NCBI RefSeq assembly: GCF_964019385.1
Contig: NC_088647.1
Coordinates: 15,639,794 to 15,703,793 of the forward strand
Direction of reading: 5' to 3'
Origin: Sycon ciliatum
Lineage: Eukaryota; Porifera; Calcarea; Leucosolenida; Sycettidae
Length of the DNA stretch: 64,000 bases
The notes below the pieces were generated by a model that saw only the letters and a program-made list of their open reading frames with translations, did no database searches and was not told the DNA's origin. Position 1 is the stretch's first letter. Each line of letters opens with the position of its first letter. A program made the position numbers and the translations under genes. Shown piece by piece: positions 22,101 through 33,149 of this stretch.

Positions 22101-22347
22101 GCCAAGGCCGTGGAATGCATAATTCCATACTCCGTTTCCATGGTTACCATGGGTTGTTACCATGGAATTTCGTAGTATGCCTTGTGCGATCACGTCTAAA
22201 ATTTGTGGACTTCTTCATTAGCCCCTTAGCAACAGTTTAGGATCAAGTTTTAGGTCAATGTTAGAACAGAGGCCATGCAGCATGTCTGTGTATGATGGTC
22301 CTACCGGTAGGTCCTACCGGTAGGACCGAGGTCTATGCAAGCTATCA
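19142..22347 (+). mobile_element. THAP/DDE transposon with TTAA target (Kolobok-like)
   Basis: The ends TGATAGCTTGCATA and TATGCAAGCTATCA are inverted repeats flanked by TTAA on both sides (19138-19141, 22348-22351). Just inside each end lie two copies of the palindrome GTCCTACCGGTAGGAC. Longer subterminal inverted repeats of ~180 bp (19235-19425 and 21735-21912) surround the coding part. TTAA duplication plus a THAP transposase suggests the Kolobok superfamily. The DDE_Tnp_4 type is also used by Harbinger and ISL2EU, so this is an inference. Confidence 0.78.
19606..20730 (+). pseudogene. Transposase: THAP finger plus DDE_Tnp_4 domain, frameshifted
   Basis: A THAP zinc-finger remnant comes first: HCCVPQYNSDR, then after a frameshift FPASKESK and RKSWIAAIRRDE, the THAP tryptophan helix. 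From 20114 the DDE nuclease follows: TTFMIIDAT (first Asp), SLSAQSQLYSSYETHN, IMADQGFDRDLL (second Asp), LNIPPFKR, and after a frameshift at about 20525 TLRIHVERLMERI with the catalytic Glu. All three acidic residues are present, but the frame breaks make this copy dead. It would cut and paste the surrounding element. Confidence 0.75.
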
Positions 22348-22650
22348 TTAAAGTCCTTTGTTTCCATAGTTGTTTTTTTCACTTCACTTCATACTTTCTA
22401 CATCCAGGTTGTCTCACCTTCCTTTGTGCCACCTACTTCCTATTTGTGTCGCTTGCTTGTAAATTTTATCACATTTTGAAATGCATGCTTAATCATTGTT
22501 TTTTGCTTGGCTTGCCTTCACTTCAGTCAAGATAATCCACTGATGATAGTGACAAGAAAATCGATTATGGAAAACCTTTGACTTCGTAGATGCATGGTGA
22601 TGACGGCAGAGTTAGTTTTATTCCTGTAGCTATGCAGAAGACGTTACTTC
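22348..22650 (+). mobile_element. Penelope-like 3' UTR with degenerate hammerhead-like motif
   Basis: After the transposon the retroelement 3' UTR continues. At 22541 it has CTGATGA, nine bases, then GAAA, with CCA before and TGG after, as expected for the core and helix I of a hammerhead ribozyme. Helix II does not pair, so cleavage is doubtful. The equivalent in the copy at 50046 keeps the same layout. Confidence 0.45.
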
Positions 22651-22756
22651 AGTAACGTCTGGCACTAGCCTGGGTACACACAGCTTTATTTTGGTGTTTA
22701 TTTGTTTGTTTGTTTAGGTGTGTGTGTCACGCCTGGCACTATCCCGTATCTGTCCC

Positions 22757-23275
22757 GTACCGTACCGTACCATCAAAGACAGCTGGCCACAATATTCAAA
22801 TAGGGCTTTCAAATGCAAGATCATAACGTGAAGCAACTTGGAAGAATGAGTATGAATGCGAAGTGTAGCGGGTAATGCATGTAGGGCGATTGTGCGGGTT
22901 CGAATCCTAGGTTATGCCTTGAAAAAATAGGAGAATTGAAAAATTTATAACATCCCTATGCTTTTTTTGCCTAGGTCATCAAGGTGGTAGACGTTGTCGT
23001 ATTACCCTCGACCGTACCTGTCCCGTACCGTACCGTACCATCAAAGACGGCTGGCCACGAACAGCTGGCCACAATATTAATAGGGCTTTCAAATGCAAGA
23101 TCATAACGTGAAGCAACTTGGAAGAATTAGTATGTATGCGAAGTCTATCGGGGGATGCATGCAGGGCGATAGTGCGGGTTCGAATCCCAAATTATGTCTT
23201 GAAAAAAAAAAGGAGAACTGAATACTTTATAACATCCCTATGCTTTTTTTTGCCTAGGTCATCAAGGCAAAAAAG
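22757..23275 (+). mobile_element. Tandem pair of tRNA-like SINE units
   Basis: Two direct copies of a ~250-bp unit begin with GTACCGTACCGTACCATCAA and contain a pol III B-box, GGGTTCGAATCC (22897-22908 and 23178-23189). An A-box-like TAGCGGGTAATGC precedes the first. The unit ends in ATGCTTTTTTTGCCTAGGTC. Head resembles a tRNA but no cloverleaf was closed, so it is a SINE rather than a tRNA gene. Confidence 0.55.
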
Positions 23276-23543
23276 CATAGCGTAGGGCCCTGAGCTTCTA
23301 AGCTCTCTCGTTTATTGCATACATGCATCAAAAATTTGATGAGGCCGAAATGAGTTTTAGCCCTGGGAGGCGAAATTTGAATGGGCGGAAAATTTGTTGA
23401 TTTACAGTATCTTTGAGGGTCATGCCATCTCTAGCAAATCTAATACGCATTTTTTTATTACTACAAAGCACTGGCCAGCAACATAAAAGGGAAGGTAGAC
23501 AAAATTGGACAAGCGAACATTGACAACACAGAGGAGCCTGGCC

Positions 23544-24323
23544 ATGGCCAGCAATCGAGGACATCTGAGAGTTGTAATTTTTGTACTCCTCCCAGGTGTG
23601 ATTTTTGGCGTGCTGGGCCAAGCACAAGGAAGCCATCTGCAAAAAAACTGCAGAAAATGGTTGTTGTTTGATCCTTTGGTGTAATCTTTGTTTCTTGTCG
23701 AAGCTAGTTGCTGTTTGGAGCAGAAACGCTGAAATTGACTATCTTCTGCATGTACTCATACATGTACGCTGTTTGGAGCAGAAACGCTGAAATTGACTAT
23801 CTTCTGCATGTACTCATACATGTACTCCTGTACTCAGGCATGCAGTCTCACTCGTATTTTAGCTCTTTTTCTGGAATGGATGCTGCTCTGCGCCCCTTGG
23901 TGAACCCCTCCTGCGCTCGTGGAGCAGCTGAAAAGGACCACTGGTATGTCTGGTTCCTGGTTTGAAAGTGGAGAGTCGACTTTTGTGCCTTGAAAAAGGA
24001 GTAGAGAGCGATAAAGGTACGTCTGTGGCTTATTTTTGAGTGCTCCTCGTACATTTTTGATCGTGATAGAAATTCTCAGACCAAAGTCAGACCAAAGTCA
24101 GCGCGATGATGGCCGTACAGTTTTCTTGTGGATTTTTTAGTTGTTTCATCTCGTATCTATGTCAGTATCGTGATGGTGAAGTGGAGAGGGTGATTTTCTT
24201 CCTCTAGGCTTCGTTCGGCCGACTTTGCTTCGTCCTCGTTGAAAAGTGATCCTGAAAAAAAGGTCGATTCGCAAAATTATGTTGATTTTCAATGTACGTG
24301 GTGACATGCGATTGCTGGCTATG
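23544..24323. mobile_element. TIR element ATGGCCAGCAATCG, copy 2
   Basis: Second copy of the element at 14732-15453, with an internal ~58-bp duplication (CTGTTTGGAGCAGAAACGC twice, at 23711 and 23769). Ends as described for copy 1. Confidence 0.7.
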
Positions 24324-24389
24324 ATGCGTGCCGATGAGGTAGGTCAACCTCCCCTGACCTAGTGGTCTCGGGTTCATCAGTTGGTCTAC

Positions 24390-24951
24390 GCATCAGGAAG
24401 GGGAAATGGGCAGAGAAAGGGAGAATGAGCATGAGGAGCTTCCCAGGAGAGGAAGAGTGAGAGAGAGAGAGAGAGAAACAGAAAATGATAATAATAGAGA
24501 CAACCGGTTATTCTCAGTGCTGGTGGACGTCAGTGGCCCATAGCCAATTGGTCTGGCGGAGGGTGCATTATAAAGCCTTATGATAGAGGTCAATGGAAGG
24601 AGAGGTCTTACAGGTGATGGGTGCATGATCATTGCTAATGTGGATGTTGTAGTACGTTATTTTGTGTACGTCGTGTGTCGTCGTGTTGGTGCATGCGCGT
24701 GTTGCTGTGGTGTGAAAAGCTGTCTTCGTCTTGAGTTCATCATGTCTTCGTCTTGAGTTCATCATGTCTTCGTCTGAGTTCGTCATGTCTAGTTGTGTTC
24801 CCGTCGTCCTCTCGTAATAAACAGTCTTCCTAAATGTAGTAATCGTTGTGTGTGTGTGTACAAGTGTGGAGATGGCACGGGACTGGGAGCAGGTAGAGAA
24901 AGGCAGTTACAACATGGACTCATGTAAAACAAGCAAATAAGGACCCCTTAC
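24390..24951. repeat. Duplicated intron block
   Basis: This segment (purine-rich GAGAGAGA tract, ACAACCGGTTATTCTCAG, CAATTGGTCTGGCGGAGG) recurs at 29540-30083 with about 97 percent identity. It is part of the ~5.1-kb tandem duplication that produced modules 3 and 2. Confidence 0.7.
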
Positions 24952-25025
24952 CTCCCTGTGGTACGTTGTGGATGAAAGAGTTCTAACGCCATTTTGGATG
25001 GATGGAAGAGGAGGGCACTGGGGAA
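24952..25025 (-). CDS. CCP first-half exon, module 4
   Basis: A 74-bp minus-strand exon runs from the acceptor TTCCCTTCCCACAG to the donor GTAAGG. Starting in phase 1 and ending in phase 0, it encodes PQCPPLPSIQNG and TLSSTTYHRE. This is the N-terminal half of a sushi/CCP domain, with its first Cys, the LPxxxNG motif and the following beta strand. It splices in frame to 15963-16068. The exon is too short for ORF searches and was found from the four-fold conservation of its splice sites. Confidence 0.83.
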
Positions 25026-25114
25026 CTGTGGGAAGGGAAATCACAAGAATACTTCTTTTGAGAAAAGTATCAACCAAATAAGTGTAGCAGGACACATAAA
25101 CGCTCATTACAAAC

Positions 25115-25125
25115 ACACACACACA

Positions 25126-25180
<55 letters not shown>

Positions 25181-25299
25181 TTCAATCATCAAAAATCACA
25201 AGAAAAATCACAAGAATGCTTTCATTAAGAAATTATCCACTAAATGTAGCAGGACACATAAACGCTCATTACATAAACACACACACAAGCACACACAAG

Positions 25300-25360
<61 letters not shown>
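25115..25360. repeat. (CA)n microsatellites
   Basis: Two CA/TG dinucleotide runs of about 60-70 bp each (25113-25178 and 25300-25360) are separated by a conserved 120-bp spacer. The same pair is at 30243-30335 and 30440-30540, and an interrupted remnant at 47345-47400. They account for the long His/Thr and Cys/Val open frames in this area. Confidence 0.95.
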
Positions 25361-25362
<2 letters not shown>

Positions 25363-26212
25363 CTTTCAATGGCTTCACCGTTGAGCCTATCCAAATCAAA
25401 TCACTTGCATGCACTGTAACACAATCAAGTCCAGGTTTGTTTCAAGACGTTTTCAGTTGGGGTGCACCTTTCGCTGGTGTTCACCTCTGGCTCACAAACA
25501 TTTCCAGCTACAAGATAACGGTCACTTTCCATCATGTCCTAAGTTGCTAGAACATGCTCATTGTAGTAAATCGGGTTTGGCGGAGTGCTAGCCGCACTTT
25601 ATTATGATCGAAAGACACAATTAGGAAAGTTTTGCTAGAACTTCATACTGTACTTGTCCTTCACTTTTCAAAAACCGGCACAATCTTCATACATGCATGA
25701 ACGGCTACATACGAAATTCAATTCATTTCTGATATTAATTTCACTGATTAAGCCCGGGGGTCCGACAATACCCAGTGATCACATCGATAGAGAACATCAG
25801 GATTGATTTTTTACTTCTCAATAGCAACCTTAGCATACTGCCTCTGTACTTCTCAATAGATCTCTTTTCCAAGTGTAGCCACTTGCCTCAGGCAGAATGC
25901 ACTGGCTCCACGTTGTGGATATATGCGTGACCTTCACTTGATTTCTGATTTCAGCTATATGCGTGCTGGCCTAGTATCTTTATCATCATCATTGTTTTGT
26001 TGAAATGCAATACAATTCACAGTCCTACGTGTGGCTTATGCTGCCAATATCAAACAAATTTCTATTTCGGCATGGAAGGAGGGGCGCTGCTTAGACCTAA
26101 GTGAGGCAGACATTCCGGAGAATTATGGCATATCAATTTTGCGGATGAATATAATGAATGCAATGGCTCCAGCAATATAATGCGGTCAAGCAAACACAAG
26201 ATCAGGTCATAC

Positions 26213-27151
26213 CTTTACACTCGCTCTCTTTCTTGGCCACATCACAATGCAGAGCTCGATGAGTGGCACCCTGAACACAGCTACATGAGCAACACTTGTG
26301 AACTTTATGCTCCACCGACGACACTGTATAGTTGACAAAAGCATCCACATGTGACGAGTTCACTTTCTCTTCTCTGAAGATGTAGTTCCAATCCCACATG
26401 GCTCCACCAAGTTCCAATGCAACTGATGTATAGTCTTTGTAAGTTCTCTTGTAAACATCTGTTCTCAGATTAGCTAAGGATTTATTTCCGTTTGTAACAG
26501 TCAGATCTGATGAGTAAAGCCGGTAACTGGAATCAACACCATAATAAGCACCCTCAAGACCAATTCTATTGTCGACAATAACTTCCATATGGACTCCGTT
26601 CCTCCTCAATTTCCTCTTCAAATCTGACCGAGAAATATTTGTCCCGGGCATAACATCTCGGTCCTCATCCGAGATCAAAAGAACAATTATTGCTATATCT
26701 GAACGATTCAGTCTTAGCAGTTGCTTATTGGACTGATCAGTGATGTTCTCCAAAGCAAACTCAATAGCATGGTAACCATATTCATTGGAACCTCCAGGTA
26801 TTTTCAACAGCTTGTTGCTAGCCTCCTTAAATCCACCAATGTCATATACCAGTGAATTGTCATTGTTACGAATGACACGTGGTACTCCATCACGGTTACC
26901 AAAGCTGACAAGAGTATAATGATTGTCTATTCCAGGGTACAGGCCAAACCCACGCTCCCTAAGAGATGTTTCAAGACTTTCTGAGATCATTTGCAGCCGA
27001 TCTAAGCGTGAATCTGACATGCTTTTGGACACATCAAACACAACAATGATATCGGCAGCTGATCGTCCACATTGAAAGGTGGTGTTGGAGTTGTTTGACA
27101 GTGCTTGCGACTGCTGCAGAAAATCGGCTGGTAGTGATGCACCACATTTCA
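26213..27151 (-). CDS. vWA-domain exon, module 3 of the CCP-vWA gene
   Basis: A 939-bp uninterrupted exon is bounded by a TGTGTGTCCAG acceptor and a GTATGA donor, phases 1-1. The protein has an Asn/Ser-rich linker (NNSNTT), then a vWA domain: IIVVFDVSKS with the DxSxS motif (residues 39-43), a GGS loop (119-121) at the usual place of the metal-site Thr/Ser, and LLISDEDRD (157-165). A Cys-rich segment VHKCCSCSCVQG and ECK end the exon. The exon continues in frame from the CCP exon at 29141-29246 and into that at 24952-25025. It differs from module 2 at few positions. An upstream start in the adjacent MITE gives a longer open frame, but the acceptor shows that the true exon begins at 27151. Confidence 0.87.
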
Positions 27152-27195
27152 CTGGACACACAAACAAAGACAAAGGAATACGCTTGCAACCACAC

Positions 27196-27558
27196 CAGTG
27201 TCTGCTCCAGAGCCGGGTGAGCCGGGTAATCCACCCGGTTGGGCGGCGCTTGGACCCGGTTGAAAATATAGTACCGGGCCACCTGTGACCCGGTTGGTAC
27301 TTTACACTTTCAAGCTTTGAAAGGATTGACTCCACGGCTTGTATGTGTCAGATACTTCTTCTTCTTTCGTAATTTTCTAATTCCTGTCCTCTCTTTTCTA
27401 AATGCGGCTTATCCATTCGCCTTTATATCATTGGGCCTAGTTCCTGTTTATTGTCCGAATTAAAATAAACCAACCAACCACCTGGCTCCGACCCGGTTGA
27501 AATGGTTGCGCCAGGTACACGTGTACCCGGCTGTCCTACAATCCTAGAGCAGACACTG
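27196..27558. mobile_element. MITE CAGTGTCTGCTC, 5-bp TSD, copy 1
   Basis: The ends CAGTGTCTGCTC and GAGCAGACACTG bound 363 bp flanked by CACAC. The module 4 intron at 10625-10640 has the empty sequence AATCACACCATAAG. An identical-length copy at 32374-32736 shows that insertion came before the module 2/3 duplication. The element contains several ACCCGGTTG repeats. The superfamily is unclear; 5-bp duplications occur in Transib and some CMC-like groups. Confidence 0.83.
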
Positions 27559-27968
27559 CACACCATAAGCCAGATTTCATGATGCCGACAATCATCATCA
27601 TGAGGAAATGGCTGTCTTCCCTCCTCACATTGTGTTAGTAGGGTCTAGCATCTCCATTATGAAAGACTACAGCCGATCACTTTCTACTTTTTGAGCCGCT
27701 TGGTTTGCTGTGGTCAGCAGATGTTTTAGACACCACTGTTACTCATGAATTATAATATCTGGTAAAAAAGGTAACCCGACGGACTGACCGCTGAAATTCT
27801 CGCCATGTTACCCGAAACAAAGATGTTATTCAGTTCGGCCTCATCATCTTTCTTTTCAATGCCTGTCCGTGTTTTACAGATATCTTTATTGAGTGATCAG
27901 TGTTCATTGGCTCCGATTCAAACCCTATCTTGGACCATTGGAAAACTTCAAATTACATGTGCTTCTAC

Positions 27969-28358
27969 AATGTGACTGGTAAACTGACATGCATGCTATT
28001 GCTAAACTGACATGCATGCTATTGGTAAACTGACATGCACGCTATTGCTAAACTGACATGCACGCTATTGCTAAACTGACATGCATGCTATTGCTAAACT
28101 GACATGCATGCTATTGCTAAACTGACATGCATGCTATTGCTGAACTGACATGCATGCTATTGCTAAACTGACATGCATGCTATTGCTAAACTGACATGCA
28201 TGCTATTGCTAAACTGACATGCATGCTATTGCTAAACTGACATGCATGCTATTGCTAAACTGACATGCATGCTATTGCTAAACTGACATGCATGCTATTG
28301 CTAAACTGACATGCATGCTATTGCTAAACTGACATGCATGCTATTGCTAAACTGACAT
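27969..28358. repeat. 23-bp minisatellite, ~17 copies
   Basis: Units of ACTGACATGCATGCTATTGCTAA run in tandem and continue at 28795-28905 after an inserted LTR. The core ATGCATGC is palindromic. Smaller arrays of the same unit lie at 15672, 33150, 36216, 53865 and 55331, at the same place in each module intron. Confidence 0.94.
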
Positions 28359-28794
28359 TGTAATCGAACTATGACTTTCTCTTGTATGACTCTGTCTTGT
28401 GTAGTTGACATTACTTCTTACCTCTTGTTGCCTGTCATGTGATTCATGGGCGTGATTCATCCTGTGGTTGCGGCTTTCTTGTACGCATGCGTGTATGCTG
28501 TTATAATAGTAGTGTCATGTTTCATGTATGCTGTGCAGCTGTTTGGGCTTGCTGTGGTACGCATGCATGCTCCAGTTCCTTTCTGATACACGCTGCTCTT
28601 AGCTCTTTTTACGGTAGTTCTGGTGTGTTCCGATGGCGATGGTTTTGTGAACAAAGTAATTCTCTCTCTGGTTGTACTGTCGTATGTATTAGCACAAACA
28701 ATAACCTTCCAGTTAGTATAATTACTTGTCCAGACCTGTGTGGTGTTTTGGCCGTGGTATGCCTGAGACCGGTTGTGGGGGTAATTTTCTAACA
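28359..28794. mobile_element. Putative solo LTR in the minisatellite
   Basis: A 436-bp segment with TG (TGTAATCGAAC) and CA (TTTTCTAACA) ends interrupts the 23-bp array and is flanked by ACAT on both sides, as expected for LTR integration. No internal region or second LTR remains. The open frames inside are not convincing. Confidence 0.5.
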
Positions 28795-28933
28795 ACATGC
28801 ATGCTATTGCTAAACTGACATGCATGCTATTGCTAAACTGACATGCATGCTAGTGCTAAACTGACATGCATGCTATTGCTAAACTGACATGCATGCTAAG
28901 GCTAAACTGTAAAACAGGCTAAAACAACTATTA

Positions 28934-29120
28934 CAGTCAACTTGGCTAATAACGACTGCGGATATAACAACAATTCGCGAATAACGACAGAACGTCCATG
29001 CCCAGGGCAAAGTCCCATCCAACTGTAATACGTTATAGAGACTTCGGGTATAACGACACTTCGCGAATCACGACACTTTTCTGATGCCCCGCCGAGTGTC
29101 GTTATACGCAAAGTTGACTC
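28934..29120. mobile_element. Pogo/Tigger-like MITE, copy 2
   Basis: Complete copy of the element at 15756-15942 with the same ends and interior, flanked by TA. Confidence 0.75.
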
Positions 29121-29140
29121 TACTACACTGTAAGACTAAC

Positions 29141-29246
29141 CTTCACATGTTGGTGGCTCCTTTGACCAGTTGCCATGTTCCAGACACTCCAACTTATTAT
29201 TTCCTTGCAGAATATAGCCTTTGTTACATCTGTATGTGTATATGAC
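29141..29246 (-). CDS. CCP second-half exon, module 3
   Basis: Same 106-bp exon type as 15963-16068, with acceptor GACCTTCAG and donor GTTAGTC. It encodes VIYTYRC, GYILQG, LEC, GNWSK and PPTCE. It receives the first-half exon at 30084-30157 and joins 26213-27151. The short distance (about 0.8 kb) to its first half makes this the most compact CCP pair in the gene. Confidence 0.85.
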
Positions 29247-30083
29247 CTGAAGGTCCACAACAATAATCAGATAATATAGCCGAGCTAGATCAAATCTAGG
29301 CCAAAATACTGCCACACGATGTTTTCCATTTCAACTCGAGTTTCAAACGAAGATCAATCTCCAGGCAACAGATCAAACCAAGAATATTCATTCTTTAATA
29401 AACGGCATGTAGCAGCTGGGTGATAACTGCGCTCCACCACTAGTGTGCTGTCAACTACAACGTGTCAATGTACAGCTTTAGGAGTGCTACACATACCAGG
29501 ATTATTATTACTATTATTATTACAGGGTGCGACAGAGCTCTCGGCCATTGAAGAAAGGGAGAATGAGCATGAGGAGCTTCCCAGGAGAGGAAGAGTGAGA
29601 GAGAGAGAAACAGAAAATGATAATAATAGAGACAACCGGTTATTCTCAGTGCTGGTGGACGTCAGTGGCCCATAGCCAATTGGTCTGGCGGAGGGTGCAT
29701 CATAACGCCTTATGATAGAGGTCAATGAAAGGAGAGGTCTTACAGGTGATAGTTGCATGATCATTGCTAATGTGGATGTTGTAGAACGTTATTTTGTGAA
29801 CTTCGTGTGTACGTCATGTTGGTGCATGCGCGTGTTGCTGTGGTGTGAAAAGCTGTCTTCGTCTTGAGTTCATCATGTCTTCGTCTTGAGTTCATCATGT
29901 CTTCGTCTTGAGTTCGTCATGTCTAGTTGTGTTTCCGTCGTCGTCTCGTAATAAACAGTCTTCCTAAATGTAGTTATCGTCGTCCCTTTGTACAAGTGTG
30001 GAGATGGCACGGGACTGGGACCAGGTAGAGAAAGGCAGTTACAACATGGACTCATGTCAAACAAGCAAATAAGGGCCCCTTAC

Positions 30084-30157
30084 CTCCCTTTGGTACGATG
30101 TGGATGAAAGAGTTCTAACGCCATTTTGGATGGATGGAAGAGGAGGGCACTGGGGAA
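30084..30157 (-). CDS. CCP first-half exon, module 3
   Basis: 74-bp exon with acceptor CTTCCCACAG and donor GTAAGG, encoding PQCPPLPSIQNG and TLSSTSYQRE. It differs from the module 4 copy by two residues near the end (TY to SY, H to Q). Phase 1 in, phase 0 out. Confidence 0.84.
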
Positions 30158-30242
30158 CTGTGGGAAGGGAAATCACAAGAATACTTCTTTTGAGAAAAGT
30201 ATCAACCAAATAAGTGTAGCAGGACACATAAACGCTCATTAC

Positions 30243-30257
30243 AAACACACACACACA

Positions 30258-30336
<79 letters not shown>

Positions 30337-30461
30337 TTCAATCATCAAAAAATCACAAGAAAATCACAAGAATGCTTTCATTAAGAAATTATCCACTAAA
30401 TGTAGCAGGACACATAAACGCTCATTACATAAACACACACACAAGCACACACAAGCACAAG

Positions 30462-30540
<79 letters not shown>
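30243..30540. repeat. (CA)n microsatellites, duplicated pair
   Basis: Two long CA runs (30243-30335, 30440-30540), the duplicate of those at 25.1-25.4 kb and longer by replication slippage. Confidence 0.95.
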
Positions 30541-30542
<2 letters not shown>

Positions 30543-31393
30543 TTCAATGGCTTCCGCAACGTCGAGCCTATTCAAATCAAATCACTTGCATGCACTGTAA
30601 CACAATCAAGTCCAGGTTTGTTTCAAGACGTTTTCAGTTGGGGTGCACCTTTCGCTGGTGTTCACCTCTGGCTCACAAACATTTCCAGCTACAAGATAAC
30701 GGTCACTTTCCATCATGTCCTAAGTTGCTAGAACATGCTCATTGTAGTAAATCGGGTTTGGCGGAGTGCTAGCCACACTTTATTATGATCGAAAGACACA
30801 ATTAGGAATGTTTTGCTAGAACTTCATACTGTACTTGTCCTTCACTTTTCAAAAACCGGCACAATCTTCATACATGCATGAACGGCTACATACGAAATTC
30901 AATTCATTTCTGATATTAATTTCACTGATTAAGCCCGGGGGTCCGACAATACCCAGTGATCACATCGATAGAGAACATCAGGATTGATTTTTTACTTCTC
31001 AATAGCAACCTTAGCATACTGCCTCTGTACTTCTCAATAGATCTCTTTTCCAAGTGTAGCCACTTGCCTCAGGCAGAATGCACTGGCTCCACGTTGTGGA
31101 TATATGCGTGACCTTCACTTGATTTCTGAGTTCAGCTATATGCGTGCTGGCCTAGTGTCTTTATCATCATCATTGTTTTGTTGAAATGCAATACAATTCA
31201 CAGTCCTACGTGTGGCTTATGCTGCCAATATCAAACAAATTTCTATTTCGGCATGGAAGGAGGGGCGCTGCTTAGACCTAAGTGAGGCAGACATTCCGGA
31301 GAATTATGGCATATCAATTTTGCGGATGAATATAATGAATGCAATGGCTCCAGCAATATAATGCGGTCAAGCAAACACAAGATCAGGTCATAC

Positions 31394-32329
31394 CTTTACA
31401 CTCGCTCTCTTTCTTGGCCACATCACAATGCAGAGCTCGATGAGTGGCACCCTGAACACAGCTACATGAGCAACACTTGTGAACTTTATGCTCCACCGAC
31501 GACACTGTATAGTTGACAAAAGCATCCACATGTGACGAGTTCACTTTCTCTTCTCTGAAGATGTAGTTCCAATCCCACATGGCTCCACCAAGTTCCAATG
31601 CAACTGATGTATAGTCTTTGTAAGTTCTCTTGTAAACATCTGTTCTCAGATTAGCTAAGGATTTATTTCCGTTTGTAACAGTCAGATCTGATGAGTAAAG
31701 CCGGTAACTGGAATCAACACCATAAGCACCCTCAAGACCAATTCTATTGTCGACAATAACTTCCATATGGACTCCGTTCCTCCTCAATTTCCTCTTCAAA
31801 TTTGACCGAGAAATATCTGTCCCGGGCATAACATCTCGGTCCTCATCCGAGATCAATAGAACAATTATTGCTATATCTGAACGATTCAGTCTTAGCAGTT
31901 GCTTATTGGACTGATCAGTGATGTGCTCCAAAGCAAACTCAATAGCATGGTAACCATATTCATTGGAACCTCCAGGTATTTTCAACAGCTTCTTGCTAGC
32001 CTCCTTAAATCCACCAATGTCATATACCAGTGAATTGTTATTGTTACGAATGACACGTGGTACTCCATCACGGTTACCAAAGCTGACAAGAGTATAATGA
32101 TTGTCTATTCCAGGGTACAGGCCAAACCCACGCTCCCTAAGAGATGTTTCAAGACTTTTTGAGATCATTTGCAGCCGATCTAAGCGTGAATCTGACATGC
32201 TTTTGGACACATCAAACACAACAATGATATCGGCAGCTGATCGTCCACATTGAAAGGTGGTGTTGGAGTTGTTTGACAGTGCTTGCGACTGCTGCAGAAA
32301 ATCGGCTGGTAGTGATGCACCACATTTCA
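31394..32329 (-). CDS. vWA-domain exon, module 2 of the CCP-vWA gene
   Basis: A 936-bp exon, one codon shorter than module 3 because a Tyr of GAYYGV is deleted. It has the same acceptor (TGTGTGTCCAG) and donor (GTATGA), phases 1-1. It has DVSKS, GGS and SDEDRD metal-site elements and the Cys-rich tail. It is joined upstream to 40300-40405 and downstream to 30084-30157. Near identity with module 3, including flanking introns and the shared MITE, shows a recent tandem duplication. Confidence 0.87.
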
Positions 32330-32373
32330 CTGGACACACAAACAAAGACAAAGGAATACGCTTGCAACCACAC

Positions 32374-32736
32374 CAGTGTCTGCTCCAGAGCCGGGTGAGC
32401 CGGGTAATCCACCCGGTTGGGCGGCGCTTGGACCCGGTTGAAAATATAGTACCGGGTCACCTGTGACCCGGTTGGTACTTTACACTTTCGAGCTTTGAAA
32501 GGATTGACTCCATGGCTTGTATGTGTCAGATACTTCTTCTTCTTTCGTAATTTTCTAATTCCTGTCCTCTCTTTTCTAAATGCGGCTTATCCATTCGCCT
32601 TTATATCATTGGGCCTAGTTCCCGTTTATTGTCCGAATTAAAATAAACCAACCAACCACCTGGCTCCGACCCGGTTGAAATGGTTGCGCCAGGTACACGT
32701 GTACCCGGCTGTCCTACAATCCTAGAGCAGACACTG
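32374..32736. mobile_element. MITE CAGTGTCTGCTC, copy 2
   Basis: Duplicate of 27196-27558, same length and same flanking CACAC, carried along by the module duplication. Confidence 0.83.
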
Positions 32737-33149
32737 CACACCATAAGCCAGATTTCATGATGCCGACAATCATCATCATGAGGAAATGGCTGTCTTCCCT
32801 CCTCACATTGTGTTAGTAGGGTCTAGCATCTCCATTATGAAAGACTACAGCATCACTTTCTACTTTTTGAGCTGCTTGGTTTGCTGTGGTCAGCAGATGT
32901 TTTAGACACCACTGTTACTCATGAATTATAATATCTGGTAAAAAAGGTAACCCGACGGACTGACCGCTGAAATTCTCGCCATGTTACCCGAAACAAAGAT
33001 GTTATTCAGTTCGGCCTCATCATCTTTCTTTTCAATGCCTGTCCGTGTTTTACAGATATCTTTATTGAGTGATCAGTGTCCATTGGCTCCGATTCAAACC
33101 CTATCTTGGACCATTGGAAAACTTCGAATTAGATGTGCTTCTACAATGT

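Noticed and set aside
24907-25419. Long His/Thr and Cys/Val open frames
   Set aside because: They are translations of CA/TG microsatellites and carry no domain.
27152-27335. Upstream start extending the module 3 vWA frame
   Set aside because: The extra codons come from the inserted 363-bp MITE and lie beyond a strong splice acceptor.
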